NCBI RefSeq assembly: GCF_044962685.1
Contig: NZ_JBBKTX010000003.1
Span: forward strand, 124,001 to 188,000
DNA length: 64,000 bases
Direction: 5' to 3'
From: Oceanobacter antarcticus
GTDB taxonomy: Bacteria; Pseudomonadota; Gammaproteobacteria; Pseudomonadales; Oceanobacteraceae
In this document: piece after piece, positions 1-7,562 of the stretch
How the letters are laid out: every line of letters starts with the position of its first letter
Position numbering within the stretch: position 1 is the first letter of the stretch
Program-made: the position numbers and the translations under genes
Notes under the pieces: model-generated
What the model was told of the DNA's origin: nothing
What the model saw: only the letters and a program-made list of their open reading frames with translations
The model's database searches: none

Positions 1-4
1 GTTA

Positions 5-32
5 ATTATAGATAACATAGTTATCATGTAAA
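5..32 (-). promoter_or_regulatory. Promoter with palindromic spacer, reading left out of the window
   Basis: On the minus strand TTTACA (bases 27-32) and a perfect TATAAT (5-10) are separated by 16 bases. The spacer is almost wholly the palindrome GATAACATAGTTATC (11-25). The gene it would drive lies left of the window. The same layout and nearly the same palindrome recur at 291-319. A dimeric repressor or activator acting on the spacer is inferred. Confidence 0.55.
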
Positions 33-44
33 GATATTTTTTTA

Positions 45-222
45 TCAGTGGATGCTGATTTCCATGTTGTTAAACATGATCTTGGAGTCGTCTTCAAATT
101 TGTAAATTGTGGTTTCTGCTTCCCAGTCCTGATCAGGTTCTTGGACTGTTAGTGCTTCGCATTCCTCGTAATGCTGAGGCTGCGTTTTTGAATTTGGCGA
201 TGATAGTTTCGGCGATGTTCAT
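45..222 (-). pseudogene. Small phage gene, apparently frameshifted
   Basis: A good ribosome site (AGGAG seven bases upstream) precedes an ATG at 222 and a short reading frame beginning MNIAETIIAKFKNA that stops at 133 after 29 residues. The +1 frame is open across the same stretch and continues to a stop at 45. Its acidic, protein-like C-terminus includes ALTVQEPDQDWEAETTIYKF. That second part has no start codon or ribosome site of its own. The simplest reading is one gene of about 58 residues broken by a one-base indel, either a real mutation or a sequencing error. A programmed frameshift is less likely because I see no classic slippery site. Function is unknown. It sits in the AT-rich accessory stretch left of the head genes, behind the promoter at 291-319. 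Confidence 0.45.
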
Positions 223-290
223 TGTTATGCTCCTAAGCAGAGTAAAACGAGGTTTTTTTTAACCAGGTTAATCCCGATCAACTGAAGCTT

Positions 291-319
291 ATAATAAGAT
301 AACTAAATTATCTTTTCAA
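291..319 (-). promoter_or_regulatory. Promoter with palindromic spacer for the small gene at 45-222
   Basis: On the minus strand TTGAAA (314-319), a 17-base spacer and TATTAT (291-296) make a near-consensus sigma-70 promoter about 70 bases upstream of the ATG at 222. The spacer holds the palindrome GATAACTAAATTATC (298-312; plus-strand sequence), flanked so that the perfect arms extend to AAGATAA/TTATCTT (296-314). The same 15-base design lies at 11-25. Confidence 0.6.
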
Positions 320-403
320 TAGGATTATTAAAAAAATCCTCTTTTTCATCTTTGCGTTAAAACGGATCAGCCAGTTAGCCTGACTCGGCTTTTTTCAGCG
401 GCG

Positions 404-724
404 TCAGATTAGGTTGTACCTGGCCAACGTGGCCAGGCATTTACCGTAGGTTGCACCAGTCAGTTTTTCGCGCAGGCTCTCGCAGTCGGTTTCGTCGGCT
501 ACGTCCTGGGCGATGGCCTGGATCGCCACGACGTCCATCACGGTGCCATGCACCATGGCTGCCAAGGCCTGCTGCTCGTCTGCTGTCAGGCGGATCGCAT
601 CCAGCTCGATCAGTGCGCGGTAGCGGTCGAATAGCTCGTTCAGAGTTGCGGTGACGCCGCAACCGGATTTTTCCAAATGATCACGCAAGGCTGGGGACGG
701 TGTAAAACTGGGGTTTCGTGCCAT
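404..724 (-). CDS. Hypothetical phage protein, 106 residues
   Basis: I do not recognise this gene. The start MARNPSF at 724 is preferred over an ATG five codons upstream because GGAG lies five bases before it. The product is acidic and predicted mostly helical, without signal peptide or membrane segment. It includes the stretch LNELFDRYRALIELDAIRL and ends TYGKCLATLARYNLI. It follows a strong hairpin (744-767) that separates it from the gene at 774-1037. Base composition is GC-richer than its immediate neighbours, so it may be an older phage gene between newer AT-rich insertions. A role in head assembly or as a moron are both open; nothing in the sequence decides. Confidence 0.6.
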   Translation of the reverse strand: MARNPSFTPSPALRDHLEKSGCGVTATLNELFDRYRALIELDAIRLTADEQQALAAMVHGTVMDVVAIQAIAQDVADETDCESLREKLTGATYGKCLATLARYNLI

Positions 725-743
725 AAATGCTCCGTACAAAGTG

Positions 744-767
744 AAAGCCCGGCACTAGCCGGGCTTT
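744..767 (-). terminator. Hairpin between two small phage genes
   Basis: A perfect 10-base stem, AAAGCCCGGC/GCCGGGCTTT, encloses the four-base loop ACTA, just after the stop of the gene at 774-1037 and 20 bases before the start at 724. The T-run is short (three), so it may terminate partially or act as a leader hairpin. Confidence 0.6.
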
Positions 768-773
768 GATAGA

Positions 774-1037
774 TTAGCTACCAAATTCGTTGTAGTCTGC
801 GTACATTTCGCCATTCTCAGCGAGGAATTTGCGATACCAGTTACGGCAGATTTTTTCGAATTCGGCTTGGTCATCACCAAAGTAGGTGATTGTTGAACCC
901 ATGAATCTACCGCCATGACAGATCTGGCTACCCAAGGTGCCTTCTCGGCTATTAATATCCACAAATATGTAGCCATTACCTGGACGAGAAAAAGTCAGGA
1001 TTTGTTGGATTTTTCGGCTTTTGATAGAAAATTTCAT
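774..1037 (-). CDS. Hypothetical AT-rich phage protein, 87 residues (moron candidate)
   Basis: Start MKFSIKSRKI at 1037 is chosen because AAGGGA lies six bases upstream; the frame extends seven codons further without a better site. The product begins with a basic stretch (KSRKIQQILTF), then a beta-rich middle (GYIFVDINSREGTLGSQICHGG), then an acidic helical tail ending YADYNEFGS. No family recognised. It has its own promoter (1122-1150) with a palindromic spacer and a hairpin after it, and is lower in GC than the head genes on its right. That is the classic cassette structure of a moron, so expression from the lysogen is plausible but inferred. Confidence 0.6.
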   Translation of the reverse strand: MKFSIKSRKIQQILTFSRPGNGYIFVDINSREGTLGSQICHGGRFMGSTITYFGDDQAEFEKICRNWYRKFLAENGEMYADYNEFGS

Positions 1038-1121
1038 TTTGATATCCCTTCGGCTCACCCGCTTTCGCGCTTCGCCTCACTGGTGTTGGGTTTCGGCCCT
1101 TTGCCTCAACCTCTGAAAATA

Positions 1122-1150
1122 ATAGTATGACAACTGTCATACATAATCAA
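1122..1150 (-). promoter_or_regulatory. Promoter with operator palindrome for the gene at 774-1037
   Basis: On the minus strand TTGATT (1145-1150), a 17-base spacer and TACTAT (1122-1127). A perfect 8-base inverted repeat with a two-base centre, GTATGACAACTGTCATAC (1125-1142), fills the spacer and touches the -10 box. It lies 85-113 bases upstream of the ATG at 1037. Confidence 0.55.
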
Positions 1151-1199
1151 GCGTTCTACCGAAATTATTTTTGATTTTTTTAAGGCACAAAAATGGCGC

Positions 1200-1292
1200 T
1201 CACTCCACCTCCAGCTTCCCGCCATCTTCAATCCACTGATCAATCTCTTGCTGATGTTCTTCAGGGCCAGACGCATGGCTGATACCTGGCAC
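1200..1292 (-). CDS. Possible 30-residue acidic protein after the F-like gene
   Basis: A GTG at 1292, two bases past the stop of the F-like head gene, opens a 30-codon frame ending in the acidic EIDQWIEDGGKLEVE. The same frame extends upstream to an ATG at 1436 inside the head gene, but that part looks like an out-of-frame shadow. The acidic tail and tight spacing suggest a small coupled gene; there is no convincing ribosome site and no family match. A remnant of a longer gene is equally possible. Confidence 0.3.
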   Translation of the reverse strand: MPGISHASGPEEHQQEIDQWIEDGGKLEVE

Positions 1293-1293
1293 G

Positions 1294-2832
1294 TCATTCA
1301 GATCCGCTGCCAAACTGTCGTCGATACCGATCGCGGACAATTGCTGCAATTCGGCGGGCGTAATGTCGTGGTGCTGGGTTGTTGAGCGATTCTGCCCAGC
1401 ACTCTGCGATAAACTCCTTGATGTTTTTGTTGGCATAACGGGATACCTCGTTTTCTATACCCGCCTGGCGGGCTTGTGTGAAGAGTCTTTGGACTTCTGG
1501 ATCTTTATCCAGTTTCAGCAAGTCGTCGATCTGGTGCGCCAGCTCATGGTCAACCACGCTGCGTATGCTGCTGCAGCCGATCGGGTGATGCTGTGATGCC
1601 ACATCGTTAGCCAACGCCAGCTTGAAGCGCTCAGGGTCTTTGCCCCACGCCTTGTTTATGGCAATGCCGCCTACATCGGGCTGCGTCCATGAATGCGCGT
1701 AGGTGTCACCGGGCACCTTTTTCTTTTTGATTTCTCGTTTTGCCCAGCGAATGGCCAGCCCTTCATCGATGCCTTTTTCTGTCGCCATCTGCACCACACG
1801 TTCTACCCGTATATCATACAGACGCTGGAATTGAGCCTGACCAGTGCCAATAAACTTCTGATTATCGCGCAGAGCCGGAAACTCTTGCAGATGATCAAAT
1901 AAGGATTCGTTCCATGCGTTGGCGACTTCGGGCTTGATACCGGCATAGTCAGCATAGTCCGCCAGGTTATTATCCGTCGCCCACTTGGTAGCAGACTTTG
2001 TGGTTTTCTGAGGCTGAAATTCCGGTTTGGGCATTGGCGCAGCCAGTGCTTTATCCATCACCGTTTTACTGCGCTGCTCATTCTCCGCCAGCCCCTTGCC
2101 CTGGTGCATACCGGGGTTGTAGTCCCAGCCGGGGTCGATGCCCCGTGGAACTTGCAGCACTTCGCCTGTGCGTCCATTTGTCCAGGATTTGGTATTAATA
2201 GCGGGGGCTGTTGTCAGGTAGTCACCAGAGGCTTTCAGACGCTCGTATTCGCGCTGGCCCACTTGACGGATGCGGCACTTGCAGCCCCAGCCATTCGGTG
2301 GGTAATGCGTTTGCCACCACGGGTCGTCAGCTGGTAGCAGAATGCCCGCCCAGGATACGTGCTCGGCGCGGTGTTTTTCCGACGGCCCCAGCTCATAGAC
2401 CAGATATGGCATGACGCGCTTGCTGCGCTGAATACGCTGCCACTGTCCTGCCGATCGGGCAGTGCGCAGGTTGGTGTTGTAGATGGTGCGCAGACGGCGC
2501 GGGCTACCTAGCTGGGCGTTGATAACTTCGCCCGTGGTTGGATCAACGACATCCTGTTTTCCCCACCATCCTTTTTCTTGCAGCTTGGGTGTCAGTTCTT
2601 TTTGGAATTGCTCGAAGGTTTTGCCTTCTGCTAATGCCTGATCCAGTGCTGCGCGGATATCAGTCAGCACATCCATCTTCATGGCTTTGGCGACAGTAAA
2701 CGCGTGGCTGTGCTGTTCTTTCCAGACATCGCGGTAGTCAAAACCTGGCTGATAGCCTTTGGCGCGGAACCACGCGAGCGCTTCTTTGGGTGGTGAACCG
2801 GGGAACCGGTACTCGCCTTGTACCCCGGCCAT
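1294..2832 (-). CDS. Mu F-like minor head protein with C-terminal zincin-like domain
   Basis: 512 residues. Residues about 50-200 match the phage Mu F / SPP1 gp7 head-morphogenesis family: helical region, then the conserved EHVSW...GILLPADDPWW...NGWGCKCRIRQV...REYERLK with probable metal-binding His158, Cys184 and Cys186. Family members are minor head proteins needed for capsid assembly and packaged inside the head. From about residue 300 there is an extra domain not needed for that role. It contains SVVDHELAHQIDDLL, an HExxH zincin signature (His429, Glu430, His433), followed by glutamates in EFIAECWAE (473-481) that could supply a third zinc ligand. Mu gpF is shorter. An injected or maturation peptidase is inferred. 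The start overlaps the portal stop by one base. Confidence 0.88.
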   Translation of the reverse strand: MAGVQGEYRFPGSPPKEALAWFRAKGYQPGFDYRDVWKEQHSHAFTVAKAMKMDVLTDIRAALDQALAEGKTFEQFQKELTPKLQEKGWWGKQDVVDPTTGEVINAQLGSPRRLRTIYNTNLRTARSAGQWQRIQRSKRVMPYLVYELGPSEKHRAEHVSWAGILLPADDPWWQTHYPPNGWGCKCRIRQVGQREYERLKASGDYLTTAPAINTKSWTNGRTGEVLQVPRGIDPGWDYNPGMHQGKGLAENEQRSKTVMDKALAAPMPKPEFQPQKTTKSATKWATDNNLADYADYAGIKPEVANAWNESLFDHLQEFPALRDNQKFIGTGQAQFQRLYDIRVERVVQMATEKGIDEGLAIRWAKREIKKKKVPGDTYAHSWTQPDVGGIAINKAWGKDPERFKLALANDVASQHHPIGCSSIRSVVDHELAHQIDDLLKLDKDPEVQRLFTQARQAGIENEVSRYANKNIKEFIAECWAESLNNPAPRHYARRIAAIVRDRYRRQFGSGSE

Positions 2833-4478
2833 CAGGCACCTTGCCCGGCGTCACCGGCCCCATTTGCCAGGAACATCTGCAGCGCCAGTTTGCTGACCAG
2901 ACTGGAGTCGTCCATTTCCTCAAGCAGGTCTTGCAGGCCTGCGGCAAAGTCTTCTGCTGTGTCGACCGACTCCAGCAGGTCGCGGATTGGTTGCAATACC
3001 GGGTCGATTTGCTGTTGCCAGTTGGCCAGACCGTCTTGCTCCAGTTCGTCCAATGCCTGTTCCGCCGGATCTGGCAGCTGCCGGTTAATCGCTGTCGCTG
3101 TACTACTGCAGTGAGCACAGTGGCAGCCCTGTTGCTGTTGCTGCTGATTCAGTGCCGGGGTTGCTGGTTGTGGCTGAGTCTGCGGCATGCCCAGCAGTTC
3201 AGCGCCTGGTTCAGGATCAGGCAACCCGAGTTTATCGCGGATCACACTGGCCTCAACTTTCAGGCCCAGCGGCACCAGTTCTTTTAACGCAGCAGTGAGC
3301 GCTGCGGTGTCTTCCGGTTCGATGACCTGGAACTCAACCCGTGGGTATTGCTCTTGCGGCCCGAAGTTCAAATCGACAAACGAGCGGATCAGGTACTTAT
3401 TAATGGTGTTGCTAAGCTGGCGGGCATCGGCTTTAAGGATGTCGGTACGCACGTCGTCCTGAGCATCGTCATTACCCAGTTTTCCGGGGGTGCCTTCGGT
3501 GGTGGCGGTTTGCCCCAGTACGGCCTTGGATACCTGTTTGTCCAGCCATTCGGCCAAATTCTTGAACAGATCGGCACCGCCGGTGCTGTTGCCGGGGGAT
3601 TCAAAGTCGATCCGCATGGTGTCGGGAATGGCAGCGGCGGCATCGGTGCCGATGTTGGCGATGGCGTTTACCAGGGTATTGATGTCGGCTTGCGTGGCAT
3701 TCGGGTTATAGCGGCCAACGCGCAGCGGCATCCCAAACACTTCAGCAAAGGCGAGCCAATCGGTCAGCGCGTAGCTTTTGCACATATAAGAGACCGCGAC
3801 AAGACGGGCGAGACCGCTACGGATCGGCAGGCCGGTTTTCAAACGCGGCTTGTGAACGATGAACTTATGGGGAGGCAATGGCAGACCGTCGAGCATGTCG
3901 GATTCGTCTTTGATACGCAGCTGCTTGCCGGTGATGCGATCGAACTGGAAGAAACGCGGGTCGCGGTGTTCGTAACCATCGACTTCGTGCCACTCGCCAT
4001 CCACTCGCTCGTTGCGGGTTCGTGGCTCCCAGGGTGTGCGCTTTGTATCCCAGTTCATTTCCACTACAGAGAAACCCTTGCCCAGGGCATCCAGAAGATC
4101 ATCCGCCATGTCGTGAAATTCCGGGCGACGTATCAGCACACGCACGGCTTCGGCTATGTCCTGGTCTTTCTTGTCGTCGGTGGCGGCTTCGACCATCGTT
4201 GGCAGACCAGAAACAGCCCGCTTGCGGGTACCCAGCACGCTGGCGTAGTGCGGATCACGTTCCTCCATTTCTTCGGCCAGCGTTAAATAGGCATCGGCGT
4301 CGCCTTCGGCGGCATCGCGCAGGATCTGCGCCAGTCGTTCCGGACTGAGCCATTCCGCCTGGGTGCCGAAGTTCCAGATGTTGCGAATGCCGGTCATGCT
4401 GGGGGCAGCGACCTGACGGCTTAGCTCGGCTTTTTTGAACGGCTGGCCGGTGTGGTCAAGGATGAGGGAATCAGCCAT
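2832..4478 (-). CDS. Portal protein, DUF935 family (Mu gp29-like)
   Basis: 548 residues, the usual length for Mu-type portals. Conserved family features are visible: the N-terminal Pro/Trp-rich start, LTLAEEMEERDPHYASVLGTRKRAV, then DLLDALGKGFSVVEMNW and HKFIVHKPR. Portals form the dodecameric ring at the capsid vertex through which DNA is pumped. Odd feature: after a glutamine run (seven Gln) near residue 445 there is CHCAHC (about 450-455), a compact Cys/His cluster that could bind a metal. The C-terminal part after it is acidic and helical. The gene lies between the large terminase (44-base gap) and the F-like gene (one-base overlap), as in Mu. Confidence 0.92.
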   Translation of the reverse strand: MADSLILDHTGQPFKKAELSRQVAAPSMTGIRNIWNFGTQAEWLSPERLAQILRDAAEGDADAYLTLAEEMEERDPHYASVLGTRKRAVSGLPTMVEAATDDKKDQDIAEAVRVLIRRPEFHDMADDLLDALGKGFSVVEMNWDTKRTPWEPRTRNERVDGEWHEVDGYEHRDPRFFQFDRITGKQLRIKDESDMLDGLPLPPHKFIVHKPRLKTGLPIRSGLARLVAVSYMCKSYALTDWLAFAEVFGMPLRVGRYNPNATQADINTLVNAIANIGTDAAAAIPDTMRIDFESPGNSTGGADLFKNLAEWLDKQVSKAVLGQTATTEGTPGKLGNDDAQDDVRTDILKADARQLSNTINKYLIRSFVDLNFGPQEQYPRVEFQVIEPEDTAALTAALKELVPLGLKVEASVIRDKLGLPDPEPGAELLGMPQTQPQPATPALNQQQQQQGCHCAHCSSTATAINRQLPDPAEQALDELEQDGLANWQQQIDPVLQPIRDLLESVDTAEDFAAGLQDLLEEMDDSSLVSKLALQMFLANGAGDAGQGA

Positions 4479-4522
4479 GTGCGGCCTCTTTAAATAGTGT
4501 TAAAGATGAGGTTAAAGCGGCG

Positions 4523-6142
4523 TTACAGACAGCCGCGACGGAAGCCGCCGGTGGTGCGAATCTGGCGCTGTTGTGTGTCGCTGTGATCGTTGCGAGTGGG
4601 TTTGGGGATGGCGTGATAGCCGAAGTCTTCTACTTCCATCGTGGTGGCGTAGTACGCCAGACACAGCGCAATGGCCGAGTCACCGTGGCGTTCTTTTTTT
4701 GCGTCGGTTTTTCCGTCCGGGATTTTGGGAATGCCCTCGATGACCTGAATGGCGCGCATGTCGGACAGCACATCGGCATCACGCGGAATCCGAATGGTCT
4801 GGTCTTCAAACGCGGCCTTGAAGCGCGGCATGTTGTTCAGGTACCAGCTTTGACTGAGCATCACGGCTTCAATCCGTCCCGATCCGTAGCGGTACTGGGC
4901 CTGTTCGGACAGGTATTGGCCGTTGCCACGAGCATCCAGAGCACCCGCCATAAACCGCGCAAACCGGTCACAGATATAAAACAGGATCTGCTCTTGCTGT
5001 TTGAACGGCACGTTCTTCAGCTCCACCATAAATGGCACTTGCCGGATCAGCTCTTGCGTCAGCTCTATCGGCGCGAACACCGAGAGGTCGCCAGTACGGG
5101 CAAAGTCTTCGCCCAGGGCGTATTGGCTTTTGGGATTCAGGGCTTGCAACAGCGGCAACAGGTGCTCTTCACACCAGTCTCGTATTTCGGCTTCGCGCAG
5201 ATGTTCAGGCCAGCCGTTAAACTCGGCAGAACCTTCAAAGCGAATCACCGGGGCTTCGTGCATACAGGCTTCGATCAGGGCGCGGCTGATGTAGGCACCG
5301 CCACCGGCTTTAGGTACGCAGTAGTATTCCTCCAGGGCGTCGTCTTCACTTGCCGTATCTGTCAGCAGGTCGGACTTCCATTGGTCTTCTTCGGCCTGAC
5401 TCCAGGGCTTGCCCAGCCGCTGGCAGATGCGCTGATAAAGTCCTTCGTGGCAGGCATCGTCCAGCGTGATGCGGTGCACGGAATAGCGTTTTTTGCCTGC
5501 ACGGCTGTCGTTGATCAGTTCGTTAAAGAGGTTTTCAACGCCGTTATGGGTACTGATCAACCGCACCTTCGCGCCCCACATGGTGAGTGCCAGGGCGGCT
5601 TTGAGTACCTCGGCCAAGCGGTCGTGGAAAGCGGCTTCGTCAATCGTTACATTGCCTTGCATGCCGCGCAGATTTGAGGGGTTGCTGGACAGTGCCTGCA
5701 CTTTGAAGCCACTGGCGAAGTACACCACGAACGTCAGGATCTCTTTGCCGTCCTTGCCGTCTTCAATGAACAGCTCTTCCTGAATGTCGCCTGCTGCTTT
5801 GTTGAATGCTTTGGCCCACATGGCCACCGCGTCGATAAACTCGCGCGCCATCTCTTTGTTGGAACCAACGTAAAAATGGTTGGTGCCGCCTGCGCTTTTG
5901 GCGGCACTGGCGGTTAAGCAGGCATCGGCAGCTTCAGCCCAGGTGATACCGGTACGGCGGGATTTCTCGGCGATTTTGAGCGGCGAGTCGTCAGCGATCC
6001 AGCGCTTTTGGTAGCCCAGCAGTACGTCGTTAGCGCAGTACGGAATAAAGTCCGGCACCGCGCCTACAATAGCGGCAGCCAGTTTATTGGGTAGCGGGTT
6101 GGCCGGGGCTTTACCCAGCGACCGATCGACGGCGGCGGCCAT
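4523..6142 (-). CDS. Large terminase, Mu gp28-like
   Basis: 539 residues. ATPase half: LKIAEKSRRTGITWAEA near residue 60 is the atypical Walker A of this family and GNVTIDEAAF near 170 the Walker B. Nuclease half: YALGEDFARTGDLS (near 350), ALDARGNG and the C-terminal ERHGDSAIALCLA supply the acidic residues of the RNase-H-like fold. The enzyme packages phage DNA by headful and cuts it with the small subunit; in Mu-like phages the cut takes flanking host DNA along. It overlaps the upstream DUF3486 gene as TAATG, so translation is coupled. Confidence 0.93.
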   Translation of the reverse strand: MAAAVDRSLGKAPANPLPNKLAAAIVGAVPDFIPYCANDVLLGYQKRWIADDSPLKIAEKSRRTGITWAEAADACLTASAAKSAGGTNHFYVGSNKEMAREFIDAVAMWAKAFNKAAGDIQEELFIEDGKDGKEILTFVVYFASGFKVQALSSNPSNLRGMQGNVTIDEAAFHDRLAEVLKAALALTMWGAKVRLISTHNGVENLFNELINDSRAGKKRYSVHRITLDDACHEGLYQRICQRLGKPWSQAEEDQWKSDLLTDTASEDDALEEYYCVPKAGGGAYISRALIEACMHEAPVIRFEGSAEFNGWPEHLREAEIRDWCEEHLLPLLQALNPKSQYALGEDFARTGDLSVFAPIELTQELIRQVPFMVELKNVPFKQQEQILFYICDRFARFMAGALDARGNGQYLSEQAQYRYGSGRIEAVMLSQSWYLNNMPRFKAAFEDQTIRIPRDADVLSDMRAIQVIEGIPKIPDGKTDAKKERHGDSAIALCLAYYATTMEVEDFGYHAIPKPTRNDHSDTQQRQIRTTGGFRRGCL

Positions 6143-6714
6143 TACGCAATCCCCAGAATTTCGGCTTTGATGGTGCTGACGGTTTCGCGGGTTAACCCGG
6201 CTGCTGATGCAACCTTCTCGGCGGCGTTAGCGGCTTCTTCGGCGAAGGCTTTGCGGATCTCTTTTTCACGCTTGAGGCTGTCCATGCTCGCTTTCTCCAA
6301 CCGTTGAACGGTCAGCGCCAGCTCTTTTATCAGCCCCAGACTGGCGGGGTCTTCTTCGTCCAGCGCGGCTTCGGCCACATCAAAGGCCATGGTCTGGGTC
6401 ATCTGGATCAGCAGCTTGCCAATATCGCCTGTGGGCTTTTCGCCCAGCTTGGCGACCCAGGCGTTAGCAGTGGCCTGGCGTTCCTGCATCTTCTTTCCGA
6501 TTTTGGCCATCTTGGTGGCGTAACGATTGAGGCCGGAACGGCTGAGCTGGTCGTCCTCCGGCAGGCCCAAATCGGCAAGTTGGCGGTTCACTTCGGCCAG
6601 TACCTGATCCTGGGTGTTGGCGGGGTCACGCAGGGCGGCATTGAGGAAAGCGCGGACTTGCTCGGGCAACTGTTCGATTTTGGACGGGCGGCCCCGTGTT
6701 GGTCGCTCTGACAT
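6142..6714 (-). CDS. DUF3486 protein, putative small terminase (Mu gp27-like)
   Basis: 190 residues with start MSERPTRGRPSKIEQLP at 6714. The frame opens 19 codons earlier, but the chosen ATG abuts the stop of the previous gene, like other junctions in this operon. GRPSKIEQLP...VRAFLNAALRD and LSRSGLNRYATKM look like the helix-turn-helix part. The C-terminal half is a long helix (DSLKREKEIRKAFAEEAANAAEKVA), probably the oligomerisation part. Position directly before the large terminase fits the DNA-recognising small subunit. The function is inferred from Mu-like synteny. Confidence 0.88.
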   Translation of the reverse strand: MSERPTRGRPSKIEQLPEQVRAFLNAALRDPANTQDQVLAEVNRQLADLGLPEDDQLSRSGLNRYATKMAKIGKKMQERQATANAWVAKLGEKPTGDIGKLLIQMTQTMAFDVAEAALDEEDPASLGLIKELALTVQRLEKASMDSLKREKEIRKAFAEEAANAAEKVASAAGLTRETVSTIKAEILGIA

Positions 6715-6715
6715 T

Positions 6716-7009
6716 TCAGGCACCCGGCCGTGGTTGGCCGATGCCCGGCACCCGCGCCCGGCCCTGGGCAACGTCTACGCCTCGGCTGGTAATCGTGGCC
6801 ACGTCTGTATTCAGTACCGATTCAATCTCAACCAGCCCCTGCTCACTGAGCCAGTACAGGTGCGTTTTTACCTGGTCGCGGCTGAGCCGGTGTCCGTAGG
6901 CATCCAGCATTTTGTTGATGATAGAGTCGTTCGCAGTACCGTTCACGTCGGTCAGACTGCGCAGGATCACCAGACGTTGATCCTGATTTAACAGATCCTG
7001 ATAGGCCAT
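6716..7009 (-). CDS. Mu gp26-like winged-helix phage protein
   Basis: 97 residues. QRLVILRSLTDVNGTAND...INKMLDAYGHRLSRDQVKTHLYWLSEQGLVEIE reads as a winged helix-turn-helix of the ArsR-like kind seen in a conserved Mu-like phage family between DUF2730 and DUF3486 proteins. The role is not established; regulation or a packaging accessory are options. Start ATG at 7009 overlaps the previous gene's stop, and the following gene starts two bases before its stop. Confidence 0.8.
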   Translation of the reverse strand: MAYQDLLNQDQRLVILRSLTDVNGTANDSIINKMLDAYGHRLSRDQVKTHLYWLSEQGLVEIESVLNTDVATITSRGVDVAQGRARVPGIGQPRPGA

Positions 7010-7332
7010 CAGTGCCCCCGGTTGTTCAGTAAGTGGTCGTTGATCAGTTGCAGGCTGTGATTGATTTGCCTCAGCTCACCCTCAACCCCGGTCACGCTGT
7101 TGCCGATTTGTGTGATCCGGTCATTCATTTTTTCAAAATCAGCGCGGCTGGGGGCGTGTTCAACGTCTTTTTCGATGCGGATCAGTCTGTCGTCCATCTC
7201 GTCAATGTCTTTTTTAGTGGCACGCTGACGACTGGCCAGCCAGACATACAGCGCAATAGCGGCGGTGATCGCTGCATTGGCAACGCTGAACCAGAACTGC
7301 ATGGCCTGATAGTTGATTTCTGTTGGCTCCAT
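7009..7332 (-). CDS. DUF2730 membrane-anchored coiled-coil protein (Mu gp25-like)
   Basis: 107 residues. One N-terminal membrane segment (FWFSVANAAITAAIALYVWL, about 13-32) is followed by a basic turn and a long heptad-like region (KKDIDEMDDRLIRIEKDVE...MNDRITQIGNSVTGVEGELRQINHSLQLI). This is the architecture of the DUF2730 family found in Mu-like phages next to the lysis genes. A spanin- or holin-accessory role has been suggested by position but is not shown. It overlaps both neighbours by a base or so. Confidence 0.82.
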   Translation of the reverse strand: MEPTEINYQAMQFWFSVANAAITAAIALYVWLASRQRATKKDIDEMDDRLIRIEKDVEHAPSRADFEKMNDRITQIGNSVTGVEGELRQINHSLQLINDHLLNNRGH

Positions 7333-7562
7333 CAGCAGTGATCCTTCAGTTCGTGCAGCTGCTGGCAGTCTATGCAGCGGGCGGCATTGGGTTTTGCAGC
7401 CAGGCGTTCGGGTTCGATATCACATGCGCAGTCGATACACATCACCACACCGTCCTGCACCCACTGCGCTGGCTCCGGTTTCAGCCGAGCACTGTGATTG
7501 GCCAGCGCGCGCTCGCGATCCTGTTGTTCCAGCTCTTTGGCGGCATCCAGAAAATCGGGCAT
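7332..7562 (-). CDS. TraR/DksA-type C4 zinc-finger protein
   Basis: 76 residues. A helical N-terminus (LDAAKELEQQDRERALANH) is followed by CIDCACDIEPERL and CIDCQQLHE: four cysteines in the CxxC-x17-CxxC arrangement of the TraR/DksA finger. Short phage-coded members of this family can bind in the RNA polymerase secondary channel and mimic DksA/ppGpp. Whether this one does is inferred from family only. The stop overlaps the next gene start. Similar genes are common in this position in Mu-like phages. Confidence 0.85.
   Translation of the reverse strand: MPDFLDAAKELEQQDRERALANHSARLKPEPAQWVQDGVVMCIDCACDIEPERLAAKPNAARCIDCQQLHELKDHC

Noticed and set aside
289..302. TTAT-N6-ATAA, the form of a Mu C-protein site
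   Set aside because: The DNA is so AT-rich that a chance match is likely, and no C gene is visible; the overlapping palindromic promoter explains the sequence better.
369..396. Hairpin with T-run (AGCCAGT...ACTCGGCTTTTTT) on the plus strand
   Set aside because: Stem is short and bulged and no plus-strand gene precedes it; kept out as a terminator.
3348..4286. 312-codon plus-strand frame opposite the portal gene
   Set aside because: Antisense shadow of a well-supported portal gene in GC-rich DNA; no ribosome site or domain.
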